NCBI GenBank assembly: GCA_004194705.1
Contig: SADC01000189.1
Location: 124,001-188,000, forward strand
Reading direction: 5' to 3'
Length of the DNA: 64,000 nucleotides
Source: Ditylenchus dipsaci
Lineage: Eukaryota > Nematoda > Chromadorea > Rhabditida > Anguinidae
In this document: piece by piece, positions 28,720 through 40,266 of the stretch
Numbering within the stretch: position 1 is the stretch's first letter
How the letters are laid out: each line of letters starts with the position of its first letter
The notes under the pieces: generated by a model
Seen by the model: the letters and a program-made list of their open reading frames with translations, nothing else
Told to the model about the DNA's origin: nothing
The model's database searches: none
Translations under genes and position numbers: made by a program

Positions 28720-30215
28720 GTAGCGGGGGGATCAGGACGATTGATCCCCGCCGATTGACCCCCGCCGATTGATCCCCGGCCGATTGATCCCCGGCCAATT
28801 TGAAAAAATAGTGAATACAATACGGAGATGGTCATTTCGCCTAAAGTACTTTTCACCCAAAGTTCACTTAAGCTCAGGCAAGGGTAGGCCAGCGTATGTT
28901 TGGACGCACTCAAACATGAGGTTTTCGCTAAGTTAGACTCAGGCTTAGACAGGCGAACTCCAAGTAAAAATAGGAGAACTACCTAGGCAGGTATTCAGAC
29001 CCAGGATCAAGCATAATCCTTAGCCAAATAGGGCATATAGCTGGATAGGGATCACGGATCAAAGATTATATTTAATCCTGATCCTGAATATAGGATTATT
29101 TCTGATCCAGTTTTTAAGGCTATTTAACAGTTTTTTTGGGAAAATTTGTCTGATCTAGCCTTTAGTCTGATACACCCCTAATTCGTCCTAATCCACCCCT
29201 GATACAGTCTGATCCGGCCTGATCTACTCCTGACCATCCCCTGATCCGGATTGATCCACTCCTGTTCCCAGTGGGTTGGGCTGGATCAGAACGGGTCAGC
29301 CGTAGATCAGGGATGCATCGGGTCAGATCAGGCTGAATCAATATTTTGGATCAATATCTGGATCAAGATATTTTCGTCTTGTAAATAACTTTTAAAATTT
29401 AAAATTTTTTTTCATGACCCAAATTCAGTTGTACTGGATAATCCATGCACCAACTAAACCAAGTGGTCGTCCACTTGGATCATAAAAATTTTTACGTTTT
29501 TCATGTTCCAAAACCAGTTTTCTGGACTAACTCGGGCATGCTGAAGATGGTTTGATAGTGGTTAAATGCAGTTTTCTCAGGTATTGATTTTACCTAAACT
29601 CGATATATACCCTACAAAACGGCATTTTACCAATATCAAACCATCTTTAGCATGCCCGAGTTAGTCCAGGGAACAGGTTTTGGAACCTGAACCAGTGAAA
29701 AAAATGTTGAATTTTTTATCCAAGTGGACGACTACTTGGTTTGGTTGGTTCAAGCTGAAAAATTCCTCCGAAATTTTCACTGAAACTGAGAGTGAAAAAA
29801 AGTCATTGGGTACACTGAAACTGAGAGAAACTGAGATAACATTGCTGTTATATTTTTGTTTGTTGTACATTGAAAATAAATTACCGGTGAAATGACATGA
29901 ACTTTTTCAATTGTTCGGTGATCAATCGGCCGGGGATCGATCGGCAGGGATCAATCGGCTGGGGATCAATCGGCCGGAGATCAATTGGCCGGGGATCAAT
30001 CGGCGGGGATCAATCGGCCGGAGATCAATAAGCCGGGGATCAATCGGCCGGGGATCAATCGGCCGGAGATCAATAAGCCGGGATCAATCGGCCGGGGATC
30101 AATCGGCCGGGGATCAATCGGCCGGAGATCAATAAGCGGGGGATCAATCGGCCGGAGATCAATTGGCCGGGGATCAATCGGCCGGGGATCAATCGGCCGG
30201 AGATCAATAAGCTAA
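28720..30215. mobile_element. Foldback element with GATCAATCGGCCGG array arms
   Basis: The right arm (29918-30215) is about twenty tandem copies of GGGGATCAATCGGCCG, with variants GGAGATCAATAAGCCG. The left arm (28732-28800) is about four copies in inverse orientation (CGATTGATCCCCGGCC). Inside are two further foldbacks: 29030-29370 with CTGATCC words and 29455-29755 with AACCAAGTGGTCGTCCACTTGG arms. Confidence 0.7.
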
Positions 30216-30540
30216 TCAACCGGATCGGGAATTCAATCCTGATAAACACGAGCTGTTTCTTGGCCTGCTCACTGGAATTGATCGTTAAGTTTGCGTAAGT
30301 GTTGGTCTTTGTGATTCGGCGAAAAGTCTTAAAATTAATAAAGTATTATTTTTCTGAAGCAGGAAAAAAATTACGAGATCCTCATTGATGTTGGCAGAAA
30401 TCTCCGAACTGAAAGTGCTACACGTTCTTTCCGTAAGTCCTGCACAATAAGCTGGTTCAGTTAAAAACAACTTGATTTAATGACAATACCTTGTTCCTTA
30501 GCACTCTCATCCAGTTTCAATTTCCACCTGATATTCAATG

Positions 30541-31034
30541 TCACAGGAAGCGACTTTTTCTTGTCGAATTCTGGAACAGTTGAAATTTGCGCCAACGTGG
30601 GTCAAATACATTGTGCATGAACGAGTCCATCGCCACCCAGTGCGCCCAATCAGTCACCATTGGAGAAATTTCATCTGATCCACTTCCACTAGCAGGCACC
30701 TTCTCTCGACGTAAACGATAACTCTTGCGAAGACTTTGCTACATGTTGCTAGCCACAGCACCGGCTAAAATTCGTACATAATTTTTCTAAAATGTGCTGG
30801 CAGAAAATGTTTATCTTACAGCTGATTCAGACTTTGGTGCAATTTCTGCCACAGCTTAGTTTTCAGATTGTTATCACGATACTTTGCGTCCTGCTGGTTG
30901 TATAGGCACGGCTTTTCTCGAACAAGGTTGATCAATGCAGCTTCATGTTCAATTTGCAGCTTGGCCAACTTTGCTTCTTCTTCAACCCTCTTCTTTTCTT
31001 CACCGCTGGAATCTGGCTTCACTTTCTTCGGCAT
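30541..31034 (-). CDS. MADF-domain protein (Adf-1/Myb-SANT-like), possibly broken
   Basis: Minus strand exons 30820-31034 and 30541-30764. The first begins MPKKVKPDSSGEEKKRVEEE and continues LINLVREKPCLYNQQDAKYR and KLWQKLHQSLNQL: the MADF start (LIxLVRExPxLYxxxxxxYxD...W). The second reads SLRKSYRLRREKVPASGSGS, the MADF LRxxYxRxxxK part, then FMHNVFDPRWRKF and a stop. MADF domains bind DNA in transcription factors and in Harbinger-type transposons. An in-frame stop (TAG) precedes the SLRKSYR part, so the gene is broken or the junction differs. Donor CAGCT|GTAAGA and acceptor TTTTAG are visible. Confidence 0.55.
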
Positions 31035-31199
31035 CTTTGTTGTTGGAAGAGCTTAGAACTAATCAGGTTGAGAGATTGCATGGCTGAAAATTTGATAAGT
31101 TCAAATTGAAAAAGACAACAATGAAGCATAAACACGATCAAAAAACATGAAAAAAAAAAATTCGTAAAAAAGGTTTGTGAGCGCAGCTCTGCTAGAAGT

Positions 31200-31375
31200 G
31201 TCGCTGTCAGCGTCGGCAAGAGTGTCAGACTGGGTGTCCGACTCAGCGTGAAATTTCAGTGCTGACACTAAACTGCATTGTGAAAGGGTGTCAGTGCCAG
31301 TGTCAGTCTCAGCACGAGTGTCAGACTGCTGACACTCATGCTGACACTGGCACTGGGACGCACACGACCCCATTG
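31200..31375. repeat. GTGTCAG-word inverted array
   Basis: Repeated GTGTCAGTGC and GACACT words in both orientations, flanked by CATTGTGAAAG at two places (31272 and 31370). It gives chance open frames on the minus strand only. Confidence 0.5.
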
Positions 31376-31721
31376 TGAAAGCTACTTAACCATATTCTCA
31401 GAAAAGTTGAGTCTTCAGTTGACACATGCCGATCCTGAGGCCAATTTCGTGCTCAGCGTGGTTGATTTTCTCCTATATTTAAAAAAAATGGAATGATGTC
31501 ATCGAAAATTGAGAAAAAAAGACTTCTTATCGGCCCCCCTTATACACTTATTTTTTCAAACCACTAGAGGGACCAAGGCGAAATTTCGAATTTTCGATGA
31601 CTTCGTTTCATTTTCCTCATTACTGTTTTTCAAGCAAGTCTACTAAGCTGAGCACAAATCTGGCTCAAGCTTAGTCATCTGTCAGCTAAAAACTGAAGTT
31701 TCATAGGTTTGGCTTTGTTCC

Positions 31722-32004
31722 TACAGTCAGTTCTCGTAAAAACTGGCACTTAACTCAAGTTCATTTCATCAGTTTCGCCGTTTTTGAAAAAGCGGTTTTG
31801 GTTAATCGAGTACCCGCGGGTCTCTACGGCGAAACTGATGAAAATTTTAAAAAAACGATCGGCAAAATTAGAATCCTTACGATGTTCCGGACTAGACTGG
31901 CCGAAGACAACTGGCAAAAAGCTTCAAAATTAAGGTAAAAAAGTGTCGGACCCTAGGCGGGAACGAACTTGAGTGGGGTGCTATTTTTACGAGAGTTGAC
32001 TGTA
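31722..32004. mobile_element. Foldback MITE, TACAGTCAGTTCTCGTAAAA ends
   Basis: Starts TACAGTCAGTTCTCGTAAAA, ends TTTTACGAGAGTTGACTGTA; inner AAGTTCATTTC / GGCGGGAACGAACTT and AAAACGATCGGCAAAAT as in relatives. TA at both ends. Confidence 0.85.
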
Positions 32005-32286
32005 CATAAAGTCAAAATTTCAAATTCTCATGCCGAGACAATTTTTTGATCAGGTAAGCCCAAACGGCATATACAGCGTGCTTCATCATGTAAAGAGTTT
32101 TCGGATGGTATATGAATATATTTATGCCATCGTTAACCACTGTTGACGTTTCCCTTGTTAAGATAATTTTTGACACTGGTTAACAAGCGCAGTTATTTAT
32201 CGGAAATTTTTATTGTCAAGTAAATCTATAATTTACTATAATATCGCCCAGTGGTTGTATCACTTTCAAACCAGATGCTTTTTCAG

Positions 32287-32601
32287 TCGGACAAAATAGC
32301 TTGGTCACTTCATCGTGTGTTCAGCATTAAACTAGCTTTGGGAGATTGCCGCAAAAAGGAGTCTCTGGACGAGAAGGGGGTGGTGCTGCATAGAACAGGC
32401 TATCCACTAGAGAATAGATGTATTGTGCCTCTGGCTGTGCCCACCCTACCTCCTTCCCACCCACTTAATATAGACCCTGACCTGTTGTTGCTGGAACAAC
32501 AACAAACTGTACAAGATATCCAACCGTTAGATGATCCCACTGACATAAGTGCACCCACTACTACATTTAAAGCACCCATTCTGCTGCCAATGACAATGTG
32601 A
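32287..32601 (+). CDS. Possible last exon of an unknown gene
   Basis: An acceptor GCTTTTTCAG is followed by about 105 codons: KIAWSLHRVFSIKLALGDC, HRTGYPLENRCIVPLAVPTL, a Leu/Gln-rich DLLLLEQQQTVQDI, and FKAPILLPMTM-stop. An AATAAA at 32677-32682 suits a 3' end. Codon texture looks protein-like (Pro/Leu/Gln-rich tail), but I cannot identify a family or upstream exons. Confidence 0.35.
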   Translation, partial: SDKIAWSLHRVFSIKLALGDCRKKESLDEKGVVLHRTGYPLENRCIVPLAVPTLPPSHPLNIDPDLLLLEQQQTVQDIQPLDDPTDISAPTTTFKAPILLPMTM

Positions 32602-32755
32602 TTTTAGCTTTGTGATTGTTGTAAAAAGCCTTTTTGGATTACCGGTGTTGTTTTAGCTGTACCAAAAATGTGTAGAAATAAATTATTAACTTATTAGAGA
32701 GAGAGGAATTCTTAATAAAGTTTTAAGTTGCAAAATTATTTGTCAAAATACAGTA

Positions 32756-33010
32756 TACCGTATTTTCTCTAATAAGCGCCCCGCTCTAATAAGGGCCCCC
32801 CCCCTCGACTTTAAGGGTCTGGATTTCAGTGTAGAAGCAATATTTTGCGAAGCTGTTTGCTACGTTTTCTTAACTCCCACGAGCTCTACCGATTCCACTT
32901 TTTAGATTTTGGTTGAGCACCCAAAAATCTCGAAATCGAATTCAAAATTTTCCGATTTTCGGGGGTTTGAAAAATAAGCGCCCCGGGCGCTTAATAGAGG
33001 AAATACGGTA
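32756..33010. mobile_element. MITE, TACCGTATTTTCTCTAATAAG ends
   Basis: Second copy of the 21803 family: TACCGTATTTTCTCTAATAA at the left, GAGGAAATACGGTA at the right, GCGCCCCGGGCGCTTA near the right end. Confidence 0.85.
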
Positions 33011-34319
33011 AACTCTAATACCACATTTTCTCTGATAGAGTGGCCCCCATCCCTTTTTCAAAATCATGTCTTTGGCATTGTGTTTTTACCCACTTTTCAA
33101 ACACTTCTGTTAAGCAAGTTACCCCTCGTTTTATAGCTCATATCACTAGCTTTAATATAGGCGGTAATTTGTCTGTAATAAGTCTTCAAAAACAGGTCAA
33201 AAACACGATTTTCAACTATAAGGTGCCGCTCTATCAGACAAAATAAGATACAAGGCTTAAAGTGAAATCGTTTTCAGTGCTGTCACCCTAACCTATGGCA
33301 TGTCCATAAAACAAATAAATATAAATTAATTCAATAATTTTATTTCCTGTAAAATTCAACTATGAATCAATTGAATACCGAAAAAAAACAGATGAAGTTG
33401 CCATAAACCCGCCACAAGGTATTAAAAACCAAACATTTGTTAGAAATCATTAAAAAGTCGGTTCAGTTTTTCTAAAAATATTGTTGTTGAATGGTTGTGT
33501 TGTCAAGCTTTGTTGTTTGTGATGTTTACCATAATTGTGAACTTGCTCGGTAAATTGGTTTTTTTACATGACAATCCCTAAATGTGATATCAGCATGTTC
33601 TGATGTCAATGCTGAATGTTTCTATTGCGGTATAACTTTAAACGTTTGTAACTTTTTATTACATTGCCACTTACACAATTTCTGAAAAAATTTACCGTGA
33701 GAGAAAGATTCATCATTAAATTCTGCATCGGAACTTGCTGTTCTCACAGTTCGAGGTTCTCGTGCGATTGAATTCTTTTACAAAACTATCGGTTGTGCCC
33801 TTAACCTACTTTTTTCATTTTTGAGTTAGGCGAGCAAGTAAATATTTAGTCAGCTGTTAAAATCAAAAACAAATAGGATAAAAACAAAATTTAAAATTAA
33901 ATCAACTGATATGAGCAATACTCACTAATTCGGCCAAAATAAAAGATCCGACTCAAATTTTGACTGGTTGGAGCGCAAATTTTGTGTTAATTATTTTTCT
34001 TGTCTTAATCAAAGTTTGTCACGCATTTTTCTTTTTATAATTTTGACAATGAAATTTAGAAAAAAGTAGAATATTTCAAATTCAATTCGATTGATTTTCA
34101 TACTAATTTCAGGCGGATCAGATCTGCTATGCAGTCCTCTGTGTTTTCTCTTATGTAGCTGCGCATCGCTCAGGACCCAAACAGAACTCTGCTACAGGGG
34201 CACAGCCAGGCTAGAAATCTGCTAAAATAAACCATAATATTAGATAATCTTGCCTTCTGGCCAAATACAAAATTCTAGGAACAAATTTTTGTCGTTGTGG
34301 AACTATCATTATTTACTTT

Positions 34320-34559
34320 TGCCGTATTTCCTCTAATAAGCGCCCCCCCCCTCCTCGACTTTGAGGCTCTGGATCTCAGTGTAGAGGCAATATTTTGCAA
34401 AGCTGCTTGATACGTTTTCTTAACTCCCACGAGCTCTACCGATTCCACTTTTTAGATTTTGGTTGAGCACCCAAAAATCTCGAAATCCAATTCCAAATTT
34501 TCCGATTTTTGGGGTTCGAAAAATAAGCGCCCCGGGCGCTTATTACAGGAAATACGGTA
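34320..34559. mobile_element. MITE, third copy of the TACCGTATTTCC family
   Basis: Left CCGTATTTCCTCTAATAAGC, right GGAAATACGGTA; interior CACGAGCTCTACCGATTCC shared with 21803 and 32756. Confidence 0.85.
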
Positions 34560-34935
34560 TCAGAAATAAAAATTCAGAAATCGAAACCCATGAAATAATG
34601 TGATACGTGAGTTATTGATTTAATTTTCTTTGTAATTCTTAAGTGCTGCTACAGTCGACTCTCGATAAACCGGCACCGCATGGAATTAGCTTGTAGGTTT
34701 TGTCCAGTATCATTTTCTGCTAGCCAAATCATTCTTTTCAAAAGTGCCGTTTATTGAGAGCGGCGATAATCGGGGTACAGGCTTATCGAGAGGGAACTGC
34801 ACTAGTTAATTCCATTTTGATCCTGCAGCCCACTAGTAAATTCGCTCAATTGATTATTATATAATGATTATATAAAATTTTGAAACCTAACACTGTAAAT
34901 CAGCATAGTCTTGCAACACTTCATAACCAATTCAA

Positions 34936-35093
34936 TACAGTCAGCTCCCGATTTCGTGTACACCTGGATTTAATCATTTTGGCCGGCGGTTAATTAAAAT
35001 GACTAGAATAAACCCTCGATTTAGTGTACATTCAATTTAGTGTACATTTGGAGCCGGTCCCCAGGGTGTACACTAAATCGGGAGTAAACTGTA
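34936..35093. mobile_element. MITE, TACAGTCAGCTCCCGATTT ends
   Basis: TACAGTCAGCTCCCGATTTC at the left, TCGGGAGTAAACTGTA at the right; GTGTACA words inside in both orientations. Confidence 0.75.
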
Positions 35094-35399
35094 CAGTTAA
35101 TCTTCTAAGTAAGGATGTCTTTTATTTGTTTAAAGATTCAAAGCATTGAGCCCCATCCGCGGAAAGTTCACCACCGAACGGCCTGAAAACCATAAAAACA
35201 GCCTTTTTAGCAATCATAATTTATCAGAATTGGCTTTTTCAAAGAACTGTAAAGCACAATTTTTTTTGTCAACCCTCAATAAGTTTATGAGCTGTCCTTT
35301 TTGTTCACATTTTGTTTACTTCTGCAAATAAGTTTTTTTCTTCTTGTTTAATTAGCTTGAGAATTTATAAAATCAGTATTTGATAATGGCTTGTTCACA

Positions 35400-35830
35400 T
35401 TGTTCGAGTTAAAGTTAAAGTTCGAGTAAGAGTTAGAGTCAAAGTTTGGGTGAGAGGTGTTTATTTACTCAAAAATACCATATTATTTCTGACTCTAGCT
35501 CTAACTCGAAGGTGTTTACGTAATTCGAGACAGAGTTCGAGGTCGAGCTTAATATTGCTTATGTATATAGCTTCGATAGCTCAGAATCTCACCCCAGAGC
35601 CGTCTTAAGCCACTAAAAGTTAGTTTTCGGGGGGGGGGGGGGGAGTTTCTACTAGTGAATCCAATTTACATGCATGAACACCTTCAAATTCGACCTCGAA
35701 TTTGAACTCGAACCCGAGGTACGTGAACACCCTCGCGTTAAATTTAGAGTTCGAGTTCGGATCAGAGGTGTTCACGGAACTAAAAACTCGAATTCTTACT
35801 CGAACTCTAAGTCTAACTGAAACAACGTAA
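35400..35830. repeat. Foldback with TTCGAGTT word arrays
   Basis: GTTCGAGTTAAAGTTAAAGT, GAGTAAGAGTTAGAG and GAGAGGTGTTTA at the left; GGTGTTCACGG, AAACTCGAATTCTTACTCGA and ACTCTAAGTCTAACT at the right in inverse order. A G-run of 14 lies at 35630-35643. Confidence 0.6.
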
Positions 35831-36421
35831 AAAGCCATAATTATTTTTTAAAATTAAATGAACCTTATCTAGCATAATTAGCTCAAGATTTTAAAATATT
35901 GTACATTTGGCCAAGCAAAGTCGCAAAAGTTTAGAGTTTTCGAGTTTTCCTGATTCCACTATTGAGATTTTGGTTGAGCACCCAAAAATCTCAAAATCGA
36001 CCTCAAATTCTCCCACCTTTTTGAGGTTGAACAAGAACTCTTCAGCTGTAACTTTATACATGACTAAAAGGCCAATCCAATTTTAGGAATAGCTGAGTTG
36101 GATGTTCGTCAAATTAAACGAACAATATAACCGAGCCCCAGGACCAAGCCCAGAAAAGCAGCAAATTCTGAACTCTTATTGTTGAATTTGACATAAAATT
36201 TGTTGAATAACAGGCAAATTTTCAGACAGTCTAACAAGAAAGACCGTGTTCGGAATGTAAAGCAAGTGAAAACATCAAGTAAACAAGTATGCCAGAAATT
36301 GAAATCTTAAAATTTAAGTTAGCTTCTGGTCTTGCTGATATATAATAAGCTAATTTTTTATAAAAACCGTGCTCATTTTATTTGTAAAAATCATACAAAA
36401 TATCATAGTTGATACATAGTT

Positions 36422-36703
36422 TTAAAACTCAGTGGAATCAAACTCTCTGATAATAGTCAATGACTCGCTATTCAAATTGACCTCCAAACATTCCATTGTT
36501 ATGCTGTTTTCTATCTTCGTTGTGATTTCGACCATTTTTGATTTGTAAGGAAAAAATGTCATAAAGAGTACAAAAGTGCATGCAGACACGGCTTCTCTGA
36601 AGCGCTGAAATGTAAACTTTTTATAAAGAGAAGAGAATGTGTGTTTCTCATTTGTATCTAACATGTACAGATTATAATAACCTAAAACTTTTAGAGCATC
36701 CAT
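36422..36703 (-). CDS. Possible 3' exon of an unknown gene, 93 codons
   Basis: Minus-strand frame from MDALKVLGYYNLYMLDTNEK through FREAVSACTFVLFMTFF to MECLEVNLNSESLTIIREF and a stop, with an AATAAA on the minus strand just downstream (plus about 36376). The mixed hydrophilic/aliphatic texture is protein-like and vaguely resembles nematode F-box-associated C-termini. No confident family. Confidence 0.25.
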   Translation of the reverse strand: MDALKVLGYYNLYMLDTNEKHTFSSLYKKFTFQRFREAVSACTFVLFMTFFPYKSKMVEITTKIENSITMECLEVNLNSESLTIIREFDSTEF

Positions 36704-38007
36704 TCACAAACCAAATTCAATTTTTTCTGAGTTTAGCGTGACACTCAAGCCATTTGGTATACAATCACCTCTCGATACAACGGACCGCTTGGGGACCGGC
36801 CTTAGGGGTCTGTTGTATCGAGAGTTCGTTTTATCGATTGTTCTTTACCAAAAAAACTTAAAGGGACCGTTATATCAAGAGTTTTCATCAAAATCATTTT
36901 TATTATGCGCGCCAAAAACATTAGCAAAAGGTAACATCATAACATCAAACTGTACAATTCAATTTAAAAATTCGATACTATTCCATTGTGCCCCCTCCCC
37001 CCCCCAAAGCTATTCCAGTGGGGGATGGGTACAATGAAATAGCTTTTGGGGGGGGGGGCACAATGGAATAGCGGCAAAAATTCTAACAATGCCATCTTAT
37101 AGATCATACAAGATTTAGTATACAGAATTTTAATACTTTTTTGTCAGCGGGCAAAAAAACTGTCATATGGCCACCACCCCCCTCCCTACTACATCACAGT
37201 AGCGCCAAAAAATCGGTTCTGGAGACACGAGAAACATCGACCCGCAAACTGCCTTGGTCCCCCTATGGATTCTTAAAAATATATTTGTTTATAATCTTTC
37301 CTTAGCATGGTGACGAGCCCAAAAGTTTAATCCTGAGCAGGGTACGACACCATTTCAAACCCACATGGGGATCAAATTTTGTGGTGTCCACGGCCCCTCA
37401 AAAACTGCATTCTAGTGCATTAGCGAAATTTGGCGCCAAATCAAAAATTTTGAAAAACCGCTGTTTTTTAGTTTATTTTATCCAGCACTTCTGGTTCTAC
37501 TTTTTTCGCTGTACCTCATGTAAGTTTGTTGTCAAAAACTCACCACATTCAGCGCTTTCGAACAAGCTATCACTTGTTCGATAAACTTAACGAATTTCAA
37601 AACTAGAAGAGCTTTTCATGAATATTTCCGAAATTTCGGTTCGATTTTTTTGACTTGATTGATATTAGCGATGTTTTTTTGACAATACATTGCTGAACCA
37701 AGACTTATGCCTGATAGAGGAGTGAATTTGCTGCATTTTGCTACCAAGGACATATACAAAAAATACAAATTTCGGGTGTCTTATACAAAGTTAGATGGGA
37801 AACACAAAAACCCTATTTTTACTCGAAAAATGCCAGTTGTTCGCTTCAAACGGTCTCTAGTTTCTAAAATAACATCTTCACGAAATTCGGCTCAACTTTT
37901 CGAGTAGCTGAATGTATGGGCTACGTTTTGGTGTATAGAAAAGCTCTAAAAATGCAAATTTGGAGCATCTCATGCAAAAATAAATTCTTCGTTTTTTAGA
38001 GCTAAAG
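36704..38007. other. Upstream region of the MSP-domain gene
   Basis: 36760-36870 is a half MITE (TACAATCACCTCTCGATACA). 36985-37065 has CATTGTGCCCCCTCCCCCCC inverted with GGGGGGGGGGCACAATGGAATAGC. 37190-37207 reads CATCACAGTAGCGCC. From about 37420 onward the sequence is a diverged copy of 41440-42040. No exon recognised. Confidence 0.4.
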
Positions 38008-38200
38008 ATGGTCGCCACCAGAAGAATGTGCTCCGAGTCAGATGGTTCGTCTTTATCTGAAATTCGTGCAACTGCAGCCAAGAAAAAATGGGAAAATCAA
38101 GGGCTGAAAAAACAGAAACTAAAGGAAGGCAAAATTCAAGCTGCCAAACGAGCAATGATGATGCGTAGAGCTTGTCTATGTAAGTAAATTTTTTGGTCGT
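37420..38200. repeat. Segmental duplication, copy 1 (partner 41440-42230)
   Basis: Shared words in the same order: TTAGCGAAATTTGGCGCCAA / TTAGCGGAATTTGGCGCCAA, TGATAGAGGAGTGAATTTGC / TGATAGAGGAGTAAATTTGC, GGACATATACAAAAAATAC / GGACGTATGCAAAAAATGC, and GCTAAAGATGGT immediately before and across the first ATG of both genes. Overall clearly diverged. Confidence 0.75.
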
Positions 38201-39118
38201 TGTATTTTCCAATGTTTGCGAAATTTTGGAAACATTAAGATTTTGTAGCAAAATGGCCGAAGAAAAGAAAGAGCAGTCAAAACATACTCAAGATGATGTC
38301 GAAGCCAAGGCGTTTCTTTTAGCTTCTTTGAAAGTCAAGTGCACGTCCAACGAATTGTTTCGAATTCGTCCGGCAGTTGGAATACTCGAACCTCAAAGGA
38401 ATGAGGATGTCAAAGTAAGTCATTCATCTTCTTTAATGACCGGTTCCACACTTACCTATTCAGGTGATCTTCAATGCATGCAAGATCCTTCCGGAAGACA
38501 GGAAACACTGCTCCGTCGTCTACCATATCTCTGCTAAGAATGATGTCAGTGCCAAGAAGAGAAGGATGTATGGGGAACCACGGGGAACTATGGGGATCTG
38601 CTACTCGTGTGGCGCTTACAAAGGAACTCCAACGGCTGCTCTAATTCCATCTCCTGTCGCCTCTACTCCTGATGAAAGTAATTTCGTAGTTGGATCTATT
38701 AGAGTGTCGATCGATCACGATCCAGTCATGTACTGTTGTTCAGGTTAGATAATTCTGTAGTCAGTATTGTTAGGCTCTACACATATTCTTTTACTACGAA
38801 TTCAAGTCAAAAGACCATGAAAACCATGTTTTTGGTCATTTTTCACGGAATTTAGCAGCCTGTCTATTTATAAAATGTTTATAAAATCTGCTGCCTAAAG
38901 CTTGCAAAAGTTGGTCCTGAATGGTTGCTTTCGGATGATATATAACTTGCTTGACGTCGAACAAAAAAGGTGGACAAAACCCCTCAGGGTAAGACCTAGT
39001 CCGGTTGAAGAACAGTCTAGTTGAAGAATTGGCAGTTAAAGAATATGTGTAAAACCCGTTGTCATTCTTTTATTCAGCTTTTCTTTCAGATTGCAATCAC
39101 GACAATGTATTATTATAA
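38008..39118 (+). CDS. MSP-domain protein (nematode sperm-protein-like)
   Basis: Exons 38008-38179, 38249-38414, 38464-38743 and 39090-39118 (stop TAA 39116-39118). The second and third exons carry the major-sperm-protein fold: LKVKCTSNELFRIRPAVGIL, EPQRNEDVKVIFNACK, LPEDRKHCSVVYHISAK and RRMYGEPRGT. These are the classic MSP strands (KxTSN...RxRPxxGxxxP...EDxKHxFxVxH). MSP domains form the nematode sperm cytoskeleton or act as VAP-like membrane adaptors. An extra Cys/Ser-rich tail (GICYSCG ... VMYCCSDCN) follows. The first exon (MVATRRMCSESDGSSLSEIR, then basic AAKKKWENQGLKKQKL) is shared with the 42042 gene; its phase (1) does not meet exon 2 (needs 2), so either an indel exists or the protein starts at MAEEKKEQS (38253). 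Possible poly(A) signal near 39343. Confidence 0.65.
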
Positions 39119-40266
39119 GCTCCAAAGATCCAGTTCGTTCTCCTGAATGTGGCTGCAGAATCCTTTACAGGAATAGTGGGCAAAGAAGTCAGTTAATTTT
39201 AGCATGAATTAATCGTGTGCATACCTCATTTTACAATTGTTTAGTGCTGGTGTATGACGCTCGATGAAGAGGTTGGTATGATCCATCAGAAGAAAAGTTC
39301 CTAAGGCACCGTTCTTGCACATTTTATCCGTTATATTCATTTCAATAAAAAATTTACTTTAAACATTTGACTTTCTCGATATCTTTTGCATTTGACTGAT
39401 TTTATGGCGAAATTCGACGCTGCACCACCTTGGTTATATGGTGTGCTATGTGTTATAGAAAGTTAATATGGTTTAACTTTTTCGAAACTTTCGAAAAGTT
39501 CATATTTTCCTATAAAAATTACGGGGAAAAAGCAAAAAAGAAAAAAACCAATAAATTTCGAAAAAGACTCTTTCAAAAATCTTGGCGTTTTGTTTATTTT
39601 TAAATGCACTAGAATGCAGTTTTTGAGGGGCCGTGTGTCAATGCACAGGACCGTAACTGTCGAAAATATAGGCCCTTTTCCACAATGGATATCATTTTTT
39701 TGTCTTGGTCCCCCTGTTGTTTTCGCAATTTTTATTCAAATTTTTCCATCTACAATGATGTGGAATAAATAATAACAATAATAATTACAATAATATACAA
39801 CAATAATAATGCAATCATTCATATATCTTTCTAATTGGGCAAACCTTTTTCTTGCCGTAAAAATACTTTTTTTGCCGCAGAAATACTTTTCTTGCCGCTA
39901 ATTTACTTTTTCTTGCCGCTAATTTACTTTTTGCAGCAAATGTGCGTTCCGCCAATCTACTTTTTTGCCGTGAAAATACTTTTTTGCCGTAAATTTACTT
40001 TTTTGCCGCGAATTCACCTTTTTCTGCCGTAAATTTGCTGCTCTCCCTGCTCACTTGAACCTCCCCCTTCCCAGTCAAATCAGCTTGGGGAACCAAGGCA
40101 ATTTTTTCGTATAAATATCATTAAAAATGTAAATAAATGCCTTTTTGAGACTCTAGGTGAAATAATAACTCACTCAAAGAAAATTAAAAAAAATTGCCTC
40201 GGTCCTCCAAGCTGATTGACTGGGCGCGGGGAGCTTTTCAAGTGCCAGTGTGTGAAGGTCTCCGGT
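39119..40266. other. 3' flank and TTTTGCCG array
   Basis: The 3' flank holds AATAAA near 39343 and low-complexity A/T. 39590-39625 (TAAATGCACTAGAATGCAGT, TTTTGAGGGGCCGTG) is the inverse of 37385-37420. A TTTTGCCG-word array lies at 39835-40035. Confidence 0.4.
39835..40035. repeat. Single-orientation array of TTTTTTGCCGTAAATTTAC
   Basis: About nine degenerate 20-22-mers of the form ACTTTTTTGCCGTAAATTT / ACTTTTCTTGCCGCTAATTT. No inverted partner array is close by, unlike most word arrays in the window. Confidence 0.8.

Larger units (their letters stand above)
33011..36421. other. Intergenic, MITE-rich
   Basis: Contains 33020-33247 (CTCTGATAGAGTGGC / GCTCTATCAGA ends), the 34320 MITE, a half MITE at 34650-34800 (TACAGTCGACTCTCGATAAA), a full one at 34936-35093, and a foldback at 35400-35830 with words TCGAGTTA/AACTCGAA. 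No exon recognised. Confidence 0.45.

Noticed and set aside
28680..28913. Open frames through the GATCAATCGG arrays (also 29911-30215) giving repetitive Gly-Ser-Ile-Gly or Asp-Gln-Ser-Ala proteins
   Set aside because: They arise only from the tandem repeat length and have no start context, splice sites or family.
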